A DNA stretch of 64,000 nt. Source: CALDTK01 sp965215215 (GTDB taxonomy: Bacteria > Bacteroidota > Bacteroidia > Chitinophagales > Saprospiraceae). The stretch covers positions 744,001 through 808,000 of the forward strand of contig OZ244043.1 in NCBI GenBank assembly GCA_965215215.1, given 5' to 3'. The position numbers were made by a program, and so were the translations under genes. The notes under the pieces are model-generated. The model saw nothing but the letters and a program-made list of their open reading frames with translations. It searched no databases and had not been told where the DNA came from. Positions 15,044-23,738 of this stretch are shown one piece after another; position 1 is the stretch's first letter; every line of letters begins with the position of its first letter.

Positions 15044-15952
15044 TTAGAACTTAATGTTGAAGGTGTACTGATCGGCGTTCGACTGGTTAGCGACCCTAAC
15101 TTCAGCTACTTCCAGAAGGTAGTAGACGTCGTTTTGGAGTACTGCGAGGACAGCCCCAGTCTCAATCTTCTTACTTTCCTTAACGTCAACACCAGTCGAC
15201 CCGTAAGCGGCCTGAATCTGTGACTTCGTGGTGATGTCAGCGAAGGTCTGGCCTTCAGTGAGGAAGCTCTCAGCGACCTCGTGCAGTATGGATGTCTGCC
15301 CTGGTCCAACCTGTTGGCGCCAGTTCTCACTGACCTGGCCGTCGATCTTGTCGTCAATACCCAGGTCGATAATTCCGGCTAGGGTATCGGTGGAGTTCAC
15401 GGTTTGGCCCGTGCTAAGCACCAGTCCACCCGTGCCACTAGGACCTGCTGAGTTTAGCAAAATTCCGTCGAGCGTGGTAAGCGGTACAGCAGCGGCTACG
15501 GTAAAGTCTTCGCTGGCACTCTCGCCGTCGTCGTCTTTGACTGTAACGGTGTACTCGATTGACTCACCGGGGGTGACCGGTGCTGAGAAGTAGTACACGG
15601 TAGATGAGCCTCCCTTGTTGTCGACAAGTAGGAGTGGATTGTCGGTAATGGGAGTAGTTGCGTCTCCGACACGGACGTTACCTACGGAAGCCCTCACACC
15701 ATCGACATCGAACTCGATAGAGTTGAGGTTCGCATCAGCATCGGCAGTTACTATGGTTACCGCAACGGCCGTACCCGCCTGAACGTCGTCGAACTTGAGG
15801 CTATCGTTTGGGCTTCCGTCGGCATTTTGGATTTCGACGGTCGGGGCACGGTTCGCCTGCACTACCGGATCGTCCTCATCGTCACCACAGCTGGCGAGCG
15901 TCATGGAACTGGCTACCGCTACGAAAGCGGCGTACTTCAATAAATTCTTCAT
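15044..15952 (-). CDS. Secreted lipoprotein with cadherin/PKD-like domain
   Basis: A 302-residue lipoprotein: the signal AAFVAVASSMTLASCGDDED has a lipobox ending at Cys22 followed by acidic residues, as in Bacteroidota surface lipoproteins. Residues 35-155 look like an Ig/cadherin-like fold (RAPTVEIQ... YTVTVKDDDGESASEDFTV). The rest is beta-rich with no family I recognise. Expression is probably monocistronic, bounded by a strong terminator. Function unknown; it is likely exposed on the outer membrane. Confidence 0.7.
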   Translation of the reverse strand: MKNLLKYAAFVAVASSMTLASCGDDEDDPVVQANRAPTVEIQNADGSPNDSLKFDDVQAGTAVAVTIVTADADANLNSIEFDVDGVRASVGNVRVGDATTPITDNPLLLVDNKGGSSTVYYFSAPVTPGESIEYTVTVKDDDGESASEDFTVAAAVPLTTLDGILLNSAGPSGTGGLVLSTGQTVNSTDTLAGIIDLGIDDKIDGQVSENWRQQVGPGQTSILHEVAESFLTEGQTFADITTKSQIQAAYGSTGVDVKESKKIETGAVLAVLQNDVYYLLEVAEVRVANQSNADQYTFNIKF

Positions 15953-16441
15953 AGAAAGAGTGTGTTAACTAGTGAGCACGGAGGGGTTTACGTGCAAATT
16001 TGCAACGTGTTTCTAACCCCCTAAGGTTACGTTCTTTGGGTTCGGGGGCGGAAACGCCATCGTTATTCGAGATGTTGGGTAGGGGGGCCGAAAGCATTTG
16101 CTAATGCGGTGCAAATGTCGGCGGCGGGGCGGTACCGTGCTCGCTTGGGTGGAAGTTTTGGTGCAACGCCATCGGGTATGCACGTTCGGGGACGCGGAGG
16201 TCGCGAAGGGGTGTGAGCGTGGCGTTAGGCGGGCTCCGCTCGTGCCACGCGGTGTTAGGAGGGCCGTTGTTTCCCGGGCACACGAGCGGAGCTCGCCTAA
16301 CGTGCCCCGCTGTTGCATAGGGAATGAGGTTCTCGCGGGGTCGCGGAGGGCGCGCGGGGGCAGTACGCCATACCGGGCTCCGCGTTCGCCGCGTGAACTC
16401 CGCGTCTCCGCGAGAACCCATAAGCCGGCTGAGCGCCCCCA
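15953..16441. repeat. Non-coding region with two imperfect inverted repeats
   Basis: No credible gene is seen. CGTTAGGCGGGCTCCGCTCG (arm 16223-16244) recurs inverted at 16281-16302 with one mismatch in 22 bases. GGTTCTCGCGG at 16328-16338 recurs inverted at 16408-16418. Both could fold in DNA or RNA. The GTTAGGC and GCCTAAC in the first pair face inward, the opposite of an attC site. Confidence 0.55.
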
Positions 16442-16987
16442 TCAATGCTCCGGGTTCCGAGCCCGAAACCCCCGATAGAAGCGCACCCCCGCCCCCAAGC
16501 CCACCACGAACACCACTAAGATCCCAATCCCCGCCAAGGCCGAAAGCCCATCGCGCAACACCGCCAGCAACACGATGCACAGCAGAAATACCGTCGGCAC
16601 CTCGTTGAGCAATCGGAGTCGCTCCGGGGCAACCGCATCTGGTTTTGCCGCAAGGCGAACCATGAGCGACTTGCCGTAGAGCTGAAAGGCCAACAGAGCC
16701 ACGATGAGGACGAGCTTAATCTGTAACCAGCCCTGCTGGAGATACGCCGGATTGACGACCAACATCGCCGTGCCGCAGGAGACGGTGAAGACGGCGGCGG
16801 GCGCCACGATGATGCCGTAGACCCGCCGCTCCATGCGGCCGAATTGCTCGAGGAGGATCGACTGTGCCGGCTCCTCGCGCCCGAGCGCCTCGGCGTGGTA
16901 CACGAAAATGCGCAGCCAGTAAAATAGCCCCGCGAACCAAGCCACGAACCCGACGACGTGGAACGCCTTTATGTAGAGCAGGAGCAT
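16442..16987 (-). CDS. hemJ: Protoporphyrinogen IX oxidase HemJ (UPF0093/CopD family)
   Basis: A 181-residue membrane protein with four or five hydrophobic segments. It begins YIKAFHVVGFVAWFAGLFYW, the HemJ signature with the conserved His of helix 1, and continues with RMERRVYGIIVAPAAVFTV and QIKLVLIVALLAFQLYGKSL. HemJ oxidises protoporphyrinogen IX in haem synthesis in bacteria without HemG or HemY. No other haem genes are adjacent. A GTTTTGCCGCAAGGC motif lies inside the gene (16643-16657). Confidence 0.85.
   Translation of the reverse strand: MLLLYIKAFHVVGFVAWFAGLFYWLRIFVYHAEALGREEPAQSILLEQFGRMERRVYGIIVAPAAVFTVSCGTAMLVVNPAYLQQGWLQIKLVLIVALLAFQLYGKSLMVRLAAKPDAVAPERLRLLNEVPTVFLLCIVLLAVLRDGLSALAGIGILVVFVVGLGAGVRFYRGFRARNPEH
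16643..16657 (+). repeat. GTTTT mini-hairpin motif, CC/GG stem form
   Basis: GTTTTGCCGCAAGGC: stem GCC/GGC, loop GCAA, inside hemJ. Confidence 0.6.
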
Positions 16988-17040
16988 CGGCGGGCGAAGA
17001 TCGCTCGCCCGGCCGGCGCCCCGGTTAGCCTACCGTCTGA

Positions 17041-17970
17041 ATGGATTACATCGACTACTACAAGGTGCTGGGCGTGCCCCGCGACGCCGACGAGAAGGCC
17101 ATCAAAAAGGCCTACCGCAAGTTGGCGCGTACGCACCACCCCGACGTAAACCCGGACGATACCGCCGCCGAGACGAAATTTAAGGAGGTGGGCGAGGCCT
17201 ACAGCGTGCTCTCCGACCCGGAGAAGCGCGCCAAGTACGACCGCTACGGCCAACAGTACGGCAAGGATTGGGAGCAGGGCGAGGCTTACGAAGCGGCCCG
17301 GCAGCGCGCTGAAAGTCAACAACGGGCCTACAGCGGCAGCTTCGGTGGCGGCCGGCGGGCCGGCAACGGGGGCGGCGAGCAAGATTTCTCCGACCTGTTC
17401 GAGGAGATGTTCGGCGCCGGGGGCGCGTTCAGCGGCTACCGGCGGGGAGATCCCAGGCAGCGTTTTGCGGGAGCGGACCTCCGCGCGGAGCTACAACTGC
17501 CGCTCAGCGAGGTGCTCGAAGACCGCAAGCAGGTGGTAACAGTAGGCGACCGCAAGATCCGCCTCACCATCCCGGCCGGGGTAGCGAACGGTCAGACCAT
17601 CCGCATCAAGGGGCAAGGCCAGGAAGCGCCCGGCGGGCAGCGGGGCGATCTGTACATCTCGTTTCGGATCCTCGATCCCCCCGGGGTACGTCGCGAAGAG
17701 GACGACCTGTTCGTGGAGGTTCCCGTCGATGTATATACCGCCCTGCTCGGCGGCAAGAGCGAACTCCAAACCCTCGAAGGTCGCGTGCGCTTCAACGTGC
17801 CGGCGGGCACGCAACCGGGTACCCGGATCCGACTACGTGGAAAGGGCGTGCCGCACTACAAGGCGGACGGGCGGGGCGACCTGTACGCCGTCGTCCAGCT
17901 TACGCTTCCGCAGAACCTATCCCCGCAAGAACGAGACCTGCTCGAGCAGGCCGCCAAGCTCCGCGCATGA
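17041..17970 (+). CDS. cbpA: DnaJ-family co-chaperone CbpA
   Basis: A 309-residue class B J-protein. The J domain is residues 1-70 with the HPD motif in RTHHPDVNPDD. A Gly/Ser-rich linker (about 95-125) follows, then two beta-sandwich substrate-binding domains (RAELQLPLSEVLEDRKQVVT; RIKGQGQEAPGGQRGDLYIS; FNVPAGTQPGTRIRLRGKGV). There is no Cys-rich zinc domain, which separates it from DnaJ proper. It stimulates DnaK. Its stop overlaps the start of the cbpM-like gene by four bases, so they form one operon. Confidence 0.9.
   Translation: MDYIDYYKVLGVPRDADEKAIKKAYRKLARTHHPDVNPDDTAAETKFKEVGEAYSVLSDPEKRAKYDRYGQQYGKDWEQGEAYEAARQRAESQQRAYSGSFGGGRRAGNGGGEQDFSDLFEEMFGAGGAFSGYRRGDPRQRFAGADLRAELQLPLSEVLEDRKQVVTVGDRKIRLTIPAGVANGQTIRIKGQGQEAPGGQRGDLYISFRILDPPGVRREEDDLFVEVPVDVYTALLGGKSELQTLEGRVRFNVPAGTQPGTRIRLRGKGVPHYKADGRGDLYAVVQLTLPQNLSPQERDLLEQAAKLRA
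17462..17474 (+). repeat. GTTTT mini-hairpin motif, short form
   Basis: GTTTTGCGGGAGC: GC/GC stem with GGGA loop, inside cbpA. One base shorter than the main form. Confidence 0.45.
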
Positions 17971-18284
17971 TCCGCTACCTCCGCATCGAAGAAGTGACCT
18001 ACGGCGAACCCGTCGAACTGTCCGTGCTCGTGCCGCTCCTCGAGCTCGAGCTGGTCGACTACCGGGTCGCCGAGGCGAACGTTTACCTGATCAGCGAACG
18101 AGATTTAGCCGTGGTACGGAGTATGCTTCGGCTGGCGACCGATCTCGGGATCAATCCGGCCGGTATCGAGACCATAATGCACATGCGACAACGCATAACG
18201 CATATGCAAAATGAGATAAACCGACTTCGGCAAAAGTCGGTCGGAAGCAGCCATCGACTTACTATCGAAGCAGAAGACATATAG
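17967..18284 (+). CDS. cbpM: CbpM-like chaperone modulator
   Basis: A 105-residue protein with a MerR-like helical pattern: EEVTYGEPVELSVLVPLLEL, then ISERDLAVVRSMLRLATDLG and GIETIMHMRQRITHMQNEIN. CbpM binds the J domain of CbpA and blocks its work with DnaK. The ATGA overlap with cbpA supports this pairing. It ends with a charged coil. The family is divergent, so assignment leans partly on context. Confidence 0.8.
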   Translation: MIRYLRIEEVTYGEPVELSVLVPLLELELVDYRVAEANVYLISERDLAVVRSMLRLATDLGINPAGIETIMHMRQRITHMQNEINRLRQKSVGSSHRLTIEAEDI

Positions 18285-18782
18285 CTTAATTATTTATTAT
18301 GTAGGCTATTAGCTATCTACCCGACATAGGTAAGCAGCCGTTTAGTACGTGTTAAGCAACTACATTTGACCTTGTCTTCCCGGCATTGCGATCTCCAATT
18401 CCCCCGACCTCCCCAGAGGTTCCCGCGGTGGATGCAGCCGGCAGTCTGACTAAGACGTCTCCCACACACAGTTAAACTCGGCACTTCTCCTCCCGGAAGT
18501 CCAGTCTCGCTCGCCGTGCGCGCCAGCGCGCTTCAGGGTCCGGGTACCGGCTCTCCTGATAGAGCCTACGAATTAGTCTCGATTGGAGACTGTTTTAGGT
18601 AAGCCCTTTCCTTCGGGAAGGGGTTTGCTATTGGGGGCCGGCCCGTTCGGGGGCCTACCAATATGACACTTCCGCTACCAATACATCCCAGGTAGGGATC
18701 ACCGCACGGTTTTGCCGCTGGCGTGCTCATACTCTTATGGGGGATTGGACGATCCACGTCCGATCGGAAAACCCCTCGAAGT
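18285..18782 (+). other. Non-coding region with hairpins ahead of the outer-membrane gene
   Basis: About 500 bases without a credible gene. GTCTC-GATTG-GAGAC (18576-18590) and the 11-bp stem AAGCCCTTTCC-TTCG-GGAAGGGGTTT (18601-18626) are seen. The second has a TTCG loop and a T-rich end and could be a terminator or attenuator. I do not recognise a riboswitch class. Confidence 0.45.
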
Positions 18783-19673
18783 ATGCGTACTCTACCCTCT
18801 TTCCTACGTGCAACCCAGCTAACCTGCGGGTTGGGAGTCCTTTTCGCCACCGTTTCACTGGCCGCACAGCCGCTTACCGACGGATTCTCGAAGGAGAAGG
18901 GGACCGGCGACGTGTTTCTCTCCTACTCGTGGGAGCGGTACGACATGTTTTACAACGGAGACACCAAAGGAGATGCACCACCACAGTTCGGTGGCGAAAT
19001 CACTACGCAGAGCGTAGGCCTTTACGCGGTTTACGGTATTACGGACGATCTTAACGTAATCGCGAGTCTACCGTATATAGCTGCGAAAGGAGCCGGAGAT
19101 ACGAGCGCGGATGATGCTCCTTCTCAGGAGGCAAACGGACTTCAGGATGTAGAACTGATGCTCAAGTATCGCTTCCTAACCAAAGAGTCTGAGCAGGGCA
19201 AATTTTCGCTCCTCGGCGCGGCAAGCTTCTCGGCACCGATCACGGACTACGAAGCCAACGAGGTGATCTCGATTGGGAACCACGCTGCAGCGGGCAACGT
19301 CCACCTGATCGCGCACTACATCTCGGCTCCGGGCATTTTCGGTGAAGTACAAGCCGGCTACTCCCTACGTGGCAAAGACGGCGACAACGAAGTACCGAAT
19401 GCCGCGCTGCTCTCCGCTAAGGTGGGCTACGCGGGATCGCAGATCTACGTTGACGGTTGGGTGAGATCGCAGGTATCCGCTAGTGACGCACCAGATATCG
19501 GAATGATGACCCCGTTCAGCACCACTCGGGTTAACTATACTCAGATTGGTGTAAGTGCTTTTCGCTCAGTCGGCGCCGGTATTGGGCTCTCGCTTGGAGT
19601 CGCTCAGTACGTGACCGGTCGCAATGTGGGTCTGGCCACCCGCGTCTCCGGTGGCATCGGCTACTCCTTCTAA
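18783..19673 (+). CDS. Outer-membrane beta-barrel protein (MetA/transporter-like)
   Basis: From the ATG at 18783 the product has a signal peptide (LTCGLGVLFATVSLAAQ) and about 295 residues of alternating beta strands with the C-terminal SGGIGYSF ending on Phe, as in outer-membrane barrels. The phrases FLSYSWERYDMFYNGDTKG and YAVYGITDDLNVIASLPYI are typical of the phenol-degradation MetA-like/DUF3187-like barrels. No substrate can be named. Its stop codon TAA overlaps the TAG stop of the convergent K+ channel gene. Confidence 0.7.
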   Translation: MRTLPSFLRATQLTCGLGVLFATVSLAAQPLTDGFSKEKGTGDVFLSYSWERYDMFYNGDTKGDAPPQFGGEITTQSVGLYAVYGITDDLNVIASLPYIAAKGAGDTSADDAPSQEANGLQDVELMLKYRFLTKESEQGKFSLLGAASFSAPITDYEANEVISIGNHAAAGNVHLIAHYISAPGIFGEVQAGYSLRGKDGDNEVPNAALLSAKVGYAGSQIYVDGWVRSQVSASDAPDIGMMTPFSTTRVNYTQIGVSAFRSVGAGIGLSLGVAQYVTGRNVGLATRVSGGIGYSF

Positions 19674-20728
19674 TCCTTTTTCACTTCGTCGTCGCCGTCG
19701 AGGAGCAGCTCGCGCAGTCGCCCGAGCTGCTCCCCGTCGCCGAGGGCGATGAGGCTCGTCTTCGTTAGGAGCACGCGGGTCGGGTTGGGGTTGACCTCGT
19801 AGTGTCCGTCCTCGTAGCGCAGGGCGACTACGCTGACCCCCGTACGCCTGCGCAGGTCCATATCCCGGATGGAGAGACCCCGCAGCTCGTCGGGCAGCCG
19901 ATCCTGCGTTACCTCCTCGAAGCCCGCGGCCGCATCCGGTCCGGAGGCGAGCGAGGTGAAGAACTCGACCGCGGAGGGTTTGCGCACGAGGGTAGCCATG
20001 AAGAAGCTACCGATCTGCTCGGGCTGAACGACGTAATCGGCGCCGATCCGCAGCAGCTTCGAGCGGTTTTCGGCCACGGTGATGCGGGCGATGATGGTGA
20101 GTTTTGGCGCGAGCTCCCGGGCCGAAAGCACGCAGAAGGCGTTGGCCGAGTCATCGCCGAGCACGACGATGATCGACTTCGCCCGCGCCACCTGGGCCTC
20201 CTCCAGCACCGTGTCGGCCGTTGCGTCCCCCTCGACGAAGAGCAGGTCGGGAAAGCGGTCGAGCAACTCCTCGATGTCCTGGCGGTCGCGCTCGATGAGC
20301 AACACCTCCTCGTCGCTGTCGGCCAGCTGATCGATGATCTCGCGGCCGTAGCGGCCACCCCCACATACGATTACGTGTCCCCGCAGGGTCTTGATTTCTT
20401 TGTCCATGAGGCGTTGCCGGAGGCTCGAGAGCAGTCCACCCTCGAGCAGGTGCTGCGTGAGCTGCGAGAGAAACAGCGCGGTGATGCCCAGATTGACGAT
20501 CACGAAGCCGGAAGTAAAGATGCGCCCGCCCGTGCTCAGCGGCCTCACCTCGGAGAATCCGACCGTCGAGATGGTGATCACCGCCATGTAAAGCGCCTCG
20601 CCCAGGGTGTAGCCCTCGATGAGCATGTAGCCGGTCGTGCCGACCACGAGCGTGAGCGTGAACAGGTAGGCCACCGTGCGCAGCGAGAAAAGCTGGGTAT
20701 TGTGAGACAGGCGCATCGGGTACCGCAA
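19670..20728 (-). CDS. Potassium channel with RCK (TrkA-N/TrkA-C) domain
   Basis: A 352-residue 2-TM channel. Helix 1 is at about 17-36, the pore loop TISTVGFSE at about 52-60 (selectivity filter TVGF in place of TVGYG), and helix 2 follows. The RCK domain starts at GHVIVCGGGRYGREIIDQL (Rossmann GxGxxG-like), with the acidic LLIERD strand, and TrkA-C ends the protein (DELRGLSIRDMDLRRRTGVS). Family members are ligand-gated K+ channels such as MthK. The stop codon overlaps that of the convergent barrel gene, so the 3' ends interlock. Confidence 0.88.
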   Translation of the reverse strand: MRYPMRLSHNTQLFSLRTVAYLFTLTLVVGTTGYMLIEGYTLGEALYMAVITISTVGFSEVRPLSTGGRIFTSGFVIVNLGITALFLSQLTQHLLEGGLLSSLRQRLMDKEIKTLRGHVIVCGGGRYGREIIDQLADSDEEVLLIERDRQDIEELLDRFPDLLFVEGDATADTVLEEAQVARAKSIIVVLGDDSANAFCVLSARELAPKLTIIARITVAENRSKLLRIGADYVVQPEQIGSFFMATLVRKPSAVEFFTSLASGPDAAAGFEEVTQDRLPDELRGLSIRDMDLRRRTGVSVVALRYEDGHYEVNPNPTRVLLTKTSLIALGDGEQLGRLRELLLDGDDEVKKD

Positions 20729-20737
20729 GATGCTACG

Positions 20738-21319
20738 CTACGGCGTTTCGGATGCGCGGTCTAGCCAGCGGAGGGCTACCCCTTCGGCCTCGCGCTTGGC
20801 CGCCCCTAGGTCGTCGTTGACGAGCACGTAGTCGAAGTCGTTGCGCCGGGCGAGCTCCCCACCGGCCCGAGCGATGCGTCGCCGCAGCGACTCCTCCGAC
20901 TCGGTGGCGCGCGCCCGCAGGCGCTCGAACAGAATAGCCCGCGAGGGTGGCGCCACGAAGACGACCTGCGTCTCCCCGGGAAAGGCGGCCTTGATGGCCT
21001 TAGCCCCGTTTACCTCTACATCGAAAATCACGCACTTGCCCTCCGCCCAAATCCGCTCTACCTCCGTGCGCAAGGTGCCGTACAGTTGGTCTTTGTACAC
21101 CTCCTCGAACTCCAGAAACGCCCGGGCCTCCACGCGGCGGCGAAATTCTTCCGGCGTCAAGAAGTAGTAATCGACCCCGTCGCGCTCGTGGGGGCGCGGC
21201 TCCCGCGTGGTCGCACTCACGCTGAAGGCCAGCCGATCCGGGAAGCACCGCAGCAGATGCCGCACGAGCGTCGTTTTGCCCGCCCCGCTCGGGGCGGTAA
21301 ACACGAGAATCTTTTGCAT
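20738..21319 (-). CDS. gmk: Guanylate kinase
   Basis: Phosphorylates GMP to GDP. From the ATG at 21319 the protein is 193 residues and starts MQKILVFTAPSGAGKTTLVR, with the P-loop at residues 8-15. The GMP-binding signature is SVSATTREPRPHERDGVDYYF, shortened here in my reading to the core TTREPRPHE. The start lies five bases past the yicC stop, which supports a yicC-gmk operon as in many bacteria. Confidence 0.93.
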   Translation of the reverse strand: MQKILVFTAPSGAGKTTLVRHLLRCFPDRLAFSVSATTREPRPHERDGVDYYFLTPEEFRRRVEARAFLEFEEVYKDQLYGTLRTEVERIWAEGKCVIFDVEVNGAKAIKAAFPGETQVVFVAPPSRAILFERLRARATESEESLRRRIARAGGELARRNDFDYVLVNDDLGAAKREAEGVALRWLDRASETP

Positions 21320-21323
21320 ATGC

Positions 21324-22205
21324 TTACACGACGTTCGCCAGTTGCTCCTTGATCTTCTCGAGCTCATCCTTGAGGTGAACCACTACCCGCTGCATGTCCG
21401 AGGAGTACGCCTTGGCGCCGAGCGTGTTTATCTCCCGCCCGATCTCCTGGGCGATGAAGTTGAGCCGACGGCCCTTCTCCACCTCCCCCCCGTCGTCGAG
21501 CTTCTCCAGGAAAAAGGTACAGTGTTGGGCGAGCCGCGCCTTCTCCTCGGCGATGTCCATCTTGTCGAGGAAGTACACCACCTCCTGTTCGAGCCGCTGC
21601 CGGTCCACCGCCGTCCCGTGCAGCTTGTCCTCCACGAGCCGCTCGAGCCGCTGCCGCATGCGCACCTCCCGTTCGGCCTCGTGGGCGACCACCCCGGGCA
21701 AAGCCTCTTGTATGGTCGTCGCGTGCCCGCGCAACGCCTCGGCGATCGCCCCGCCCTCCGCCTCGCGGAAGGCCAGGAAGTCGGTAATCGCTTCCGCAAA
21801 ACTCGCCTCGACCACCTCGACCTCCCCCCCCTCAAGTGCGCTTTCGACGAGGCCAACCACGTTGGGAAGACGCAAAACCGCCGCGGTAAGCGTCGCTGGA
21901 GCCCGTTCTGACCCCGGATTCAGGGCGATCAATTGGTCGTAATACCGACGAAAGAGGGGTTCGTTGATCCCCTCATCCAGGGATCCACCCTGCGCGTCTT
22001 TGCGCTCGATGGTGACTTCCACTTTACCGCGGAGGACAGCCGTTTGCAATGTGGCACGCAAACCCGGCTCGAGCTCGCGGTAGATCGCGGGGAGCTTAAA
22101 CCGTACGTCTGGCTGGCGGGCGTTGACTCCGCGGATCTCAACGGACACTACTGTGGCATTGTAGCGGCCGAGCGCTCCACCGAATCCAGTCATCGAATAC
22201 ACCAT
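21324..22205 (-). CDS. yicC: YicC-family endoribonuclease
   Basis: A 293-residue YicC protein: MVYSMTGFGGALG is the family start, EIRGVNARQPDVRFKLP the N-terminal domain, and the DUF1732 C-terminus contains LDKMDIAEEKARLAQH and LNFIAQEIGREINTLGAKA with the conserved Glu residues. YicC/YloC proteins are RNases and are commonly next to gmk, as here. GTTTTGCGGAAGC lies inside the gene on the reverse strand (21790-21802). Confidence 0.9.
   Translation of the reverse strand: MVYSMTGFGGALGRYNATVVSVEIRGVNARQPDVRFKLPAIYRELEPGLRATLQTAVLRGKVEVTIERKDAQGGSLDEGINEPLFRRYYDQLIALNPGSERAPATLTAAVLRLPNVVGLVESALEGGEVEVVEASFAEAITDFLAFREAEGGAIAEALRGHATTIQEALPGVVAHEAEREVRMRQRLERLVEDKLHGTAVDRQRLEQEVVYFLDKMDIAEEKARLAQHCTFFLEKLDDGGEVEKGRRLNFIAQEIGREINTLGAKAYSSDMQRVVVHLKDELEKIKEQLANVV
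21790..21802 (-). repeat. GTTTT mini-hairpin motif, short form
   Basis: Reverse strand GTTTTGCGGAAGC (GC/GC stem, GGAA loop), in yicC. Confidence 0.45.
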
Positions 22206-22343
22206 GGGCAGCGGGCAAGATAGCCGTCTACCATGTTTAGGGTTTCTTCCGTAAGATCGATGTAGCTATGGATAATTTTTAGACATTTGTCGCCCCCTAC
22301 GCCACTTAGCAACCGCAATTGGCCTTTATAATCAACATGTTAC

Positions 22344-22661
22344 ATGCGTAAAGCGGATCTGGTAGCTGCAATCTCGGACAAGACGGGAGTGGCGAAAGTC
22401 GATGTTCTCGTAACCCTCGAAGAATTTTTTAAGGAAGTAAAAGGAGCCCTCACCGGTGGGGAGAATGTCTACGTCAGGGGCTTCGGGAGCTTCATCATCA
22501 AACGACGGGCGGAAAAGGTGGGCCGCCACATCAAACGCAACGAAGCCGTTGTTATCCCCGAGCACTACATCCCGTCGTTCAAGCCCGCGAAGACCTTCAT
22601 CGACGAGGTCAAAGCCCGGGTGCACGCCTTGCCCAAGGAGGATTCGTCCACCGCGAGCTGA
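22344..22661 (+). CDS. HU/IHF-family DNA-binding protein
   Basis: A 105-residue histone-like protein. MRKADLVAAISDKTGVAKVD is the helical dimerisation part, VYVRGFGSFIIKRRAEKVGR the signature at the base of the DNA-binding arm, and YIPSFKPAKTFIDEV the C-terminal helix. It bends DNA as a dimer. It heads a run of genes (TPR, bS22-like, rng) in an order common in Bacteroidota. The C-terminal tail (KEDSSTAS) is a short extension. Confidence 0.92.
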   Translation: MRKADLVAAISDKTGVAKVDVLVTLEEFFKEVKGALTGGENVYVRGFGSFIIKRRAEKVGRHIKRNEAVVIPEHYIPSFKPAKTFIDEVKARVHALPKEDSSTAS

Positions 22662-22693
22662 ACGTATCTACCCAATTTTGAGATAGCCCCCTT

Positions 22694-23503
22694 ATGCTCA
22701 ATCGCCCGCAGTGGATCGCCGTCGTCCTCGCCGCCCTGGCCGTCGTGGCCTTCACCTGGGGCTTCGAGCGGCGACCGCCCGAGCTGCGGGGCGTCGACAC
22801 CGAGCGCGCGACCAACCTCGCGGTCACGAGTCCGGAGGCGCTCATCCGCGAAGCCTTCGACCACCTCGATCGCCGGCAAGAGGCGGAGATACACGGCTTC
22901 AACAAAATGCTCGAAGGGGCGCCGTCCGACCGCCGCCGCCGGGAAGTTCTGCAGGAGCTCTCCGGCGCCTGGTACCGTGCCGGACAGCCCGCCATCGCCG
23001 GGCATTACGCCCAGGAAGTAGCCGAGCTCGTGCCGAGCGACACCACCTGGGGGATCGCCGGCACCACGTACGCGATCTGCCTGAGGAACGACTCGCTCCC
23101 CGACAAGGCGCGCGCGTTCTGTCTCGAGAACGCGGTGGCCGCCTACGAGAACGCCATGTCGCTGGCGCCGGGGGACTCGCAGCACAAAGTGAACCTCGCG
23201 CTGCTTTACGCCGACAATCCACCGGCGGACAACCCGATGCGCGGGGTCATCATGCTGCTGGACATGAATAAGGCGAATCCCGACGATGTCGCTGTGCTCG
23301 TCCAACTCGGCCGCTTAGCTTTGCGGACCGGTCAGAACGATCGCGCGCTCGAACGTCTGAGTCGCGCGGTCGAACTCCAACCGGGGAATCAATCCGCCCA
23401 CTGCCTCCTGGCCGAAGCTGCCCGCCGAACGGGCGACGCAGCCACCGCCGAGGCATCCGAGACGACGTGTCGCGCGTTGTCAGGGCAAGATTCCGATTCT
23501 TAA
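22694..23503 (+). CDS. Tetratricopeptide-repeat protein
   Basis: A 269-residue protein with an N-terminal hydrophobic anchor (QWIAVVLAALAVVAFTWGF) and several TPR units; the clearest is DDVAVLVQLGRLALRTGQND followed by RALERLSRAVELQPGNQSAH. It is likely membrane-anchored with the repeats in the periplasm, acting as a protein-binding scaffold. A TPR gene between HU and rng is a usual Bacteroidota arrangement. Specific role unknown. Confidence 0.8.
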   Translation: MLNRPQWIAVVLAALAVVAFTWGFERRPPELRGVDTERATNLAVTSPEALIREAFDHLDRRQEAEIHGFNKMLEGAPSDRRRREVLQELSGAWYRAGQPAIAGHYAQEVAELVPSDTTWGIAGTTYAICLRNDSLPDKARAFCLENAVAAYENAMSLAPGDSQHKVNLALLYADNPPADNPMRGVIMLLDMNKANPDDVAVLVQLGRLALRTGQNDRALERLSRAVELQPGNQSAHCLLAEAARRTGDAATAEASETTCRALSGQDSDS

Positions 23504-23523
23504 ACGACAACAAACTTCAGCCT

Positions 23524-23619
23524 ATGCCCTGCGGCAAGAAACGCAAACGGCACAAGATTGCCACCCACAAGCGCAAAAAGCGCCTTCGCAAGAACCGCCA
23601 CAAGAAGAAGAACCGCTAG
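23524..23619 (+). CDS. Tiny basic ribosomal protein bS22-like (AURKAIP1/COX24 domain)
   Basis: A 31-residue protein starting MPCGKKRKRHKIATHKRKKR and ending KNRHKKKNR; about two thirds of residues are Lys, Arg or His. It matches the short AURKAIP1/COX24-domain proteins of Bacteroidota, relatives of mitochondrial mS38 and mycobacterial bS22 on the small ribosomal subunit. It is easily missed because of its size. The start lies 21 bases after the TPR gene stop. Confidence 0.8.
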   Translation: MPCGKKRKRHKIATHKRKKRLRKNRHKKKNR

Positions 23620-23738
23620 TCTAGCGACTTCGCCCTCGGCCGCTCGGCAGTCGATCCCACAGCTCGCAACCCAACCGGTGCCCCGCGCTACCGGCTGGGT
23701 TTCGCTGCTTGTACCCCAACCCTTTGCCTCCCCCACCC

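Noticed and set aside
16223..16302. GTTAGGC and GCCTAAC words as a possible canonical attC site
   Set aside because: An attC needs RYYYAAC on the left and GTTRRRY on the right; here the order is reversed.
16013..16580. Long reverse-strand frames before and into hemJ
   Set aside because: High GC makes long chance frames common; the frames are rich in Pro, Arg and Gly and overlap the inverted repeats and the well-supported hemJ gene.
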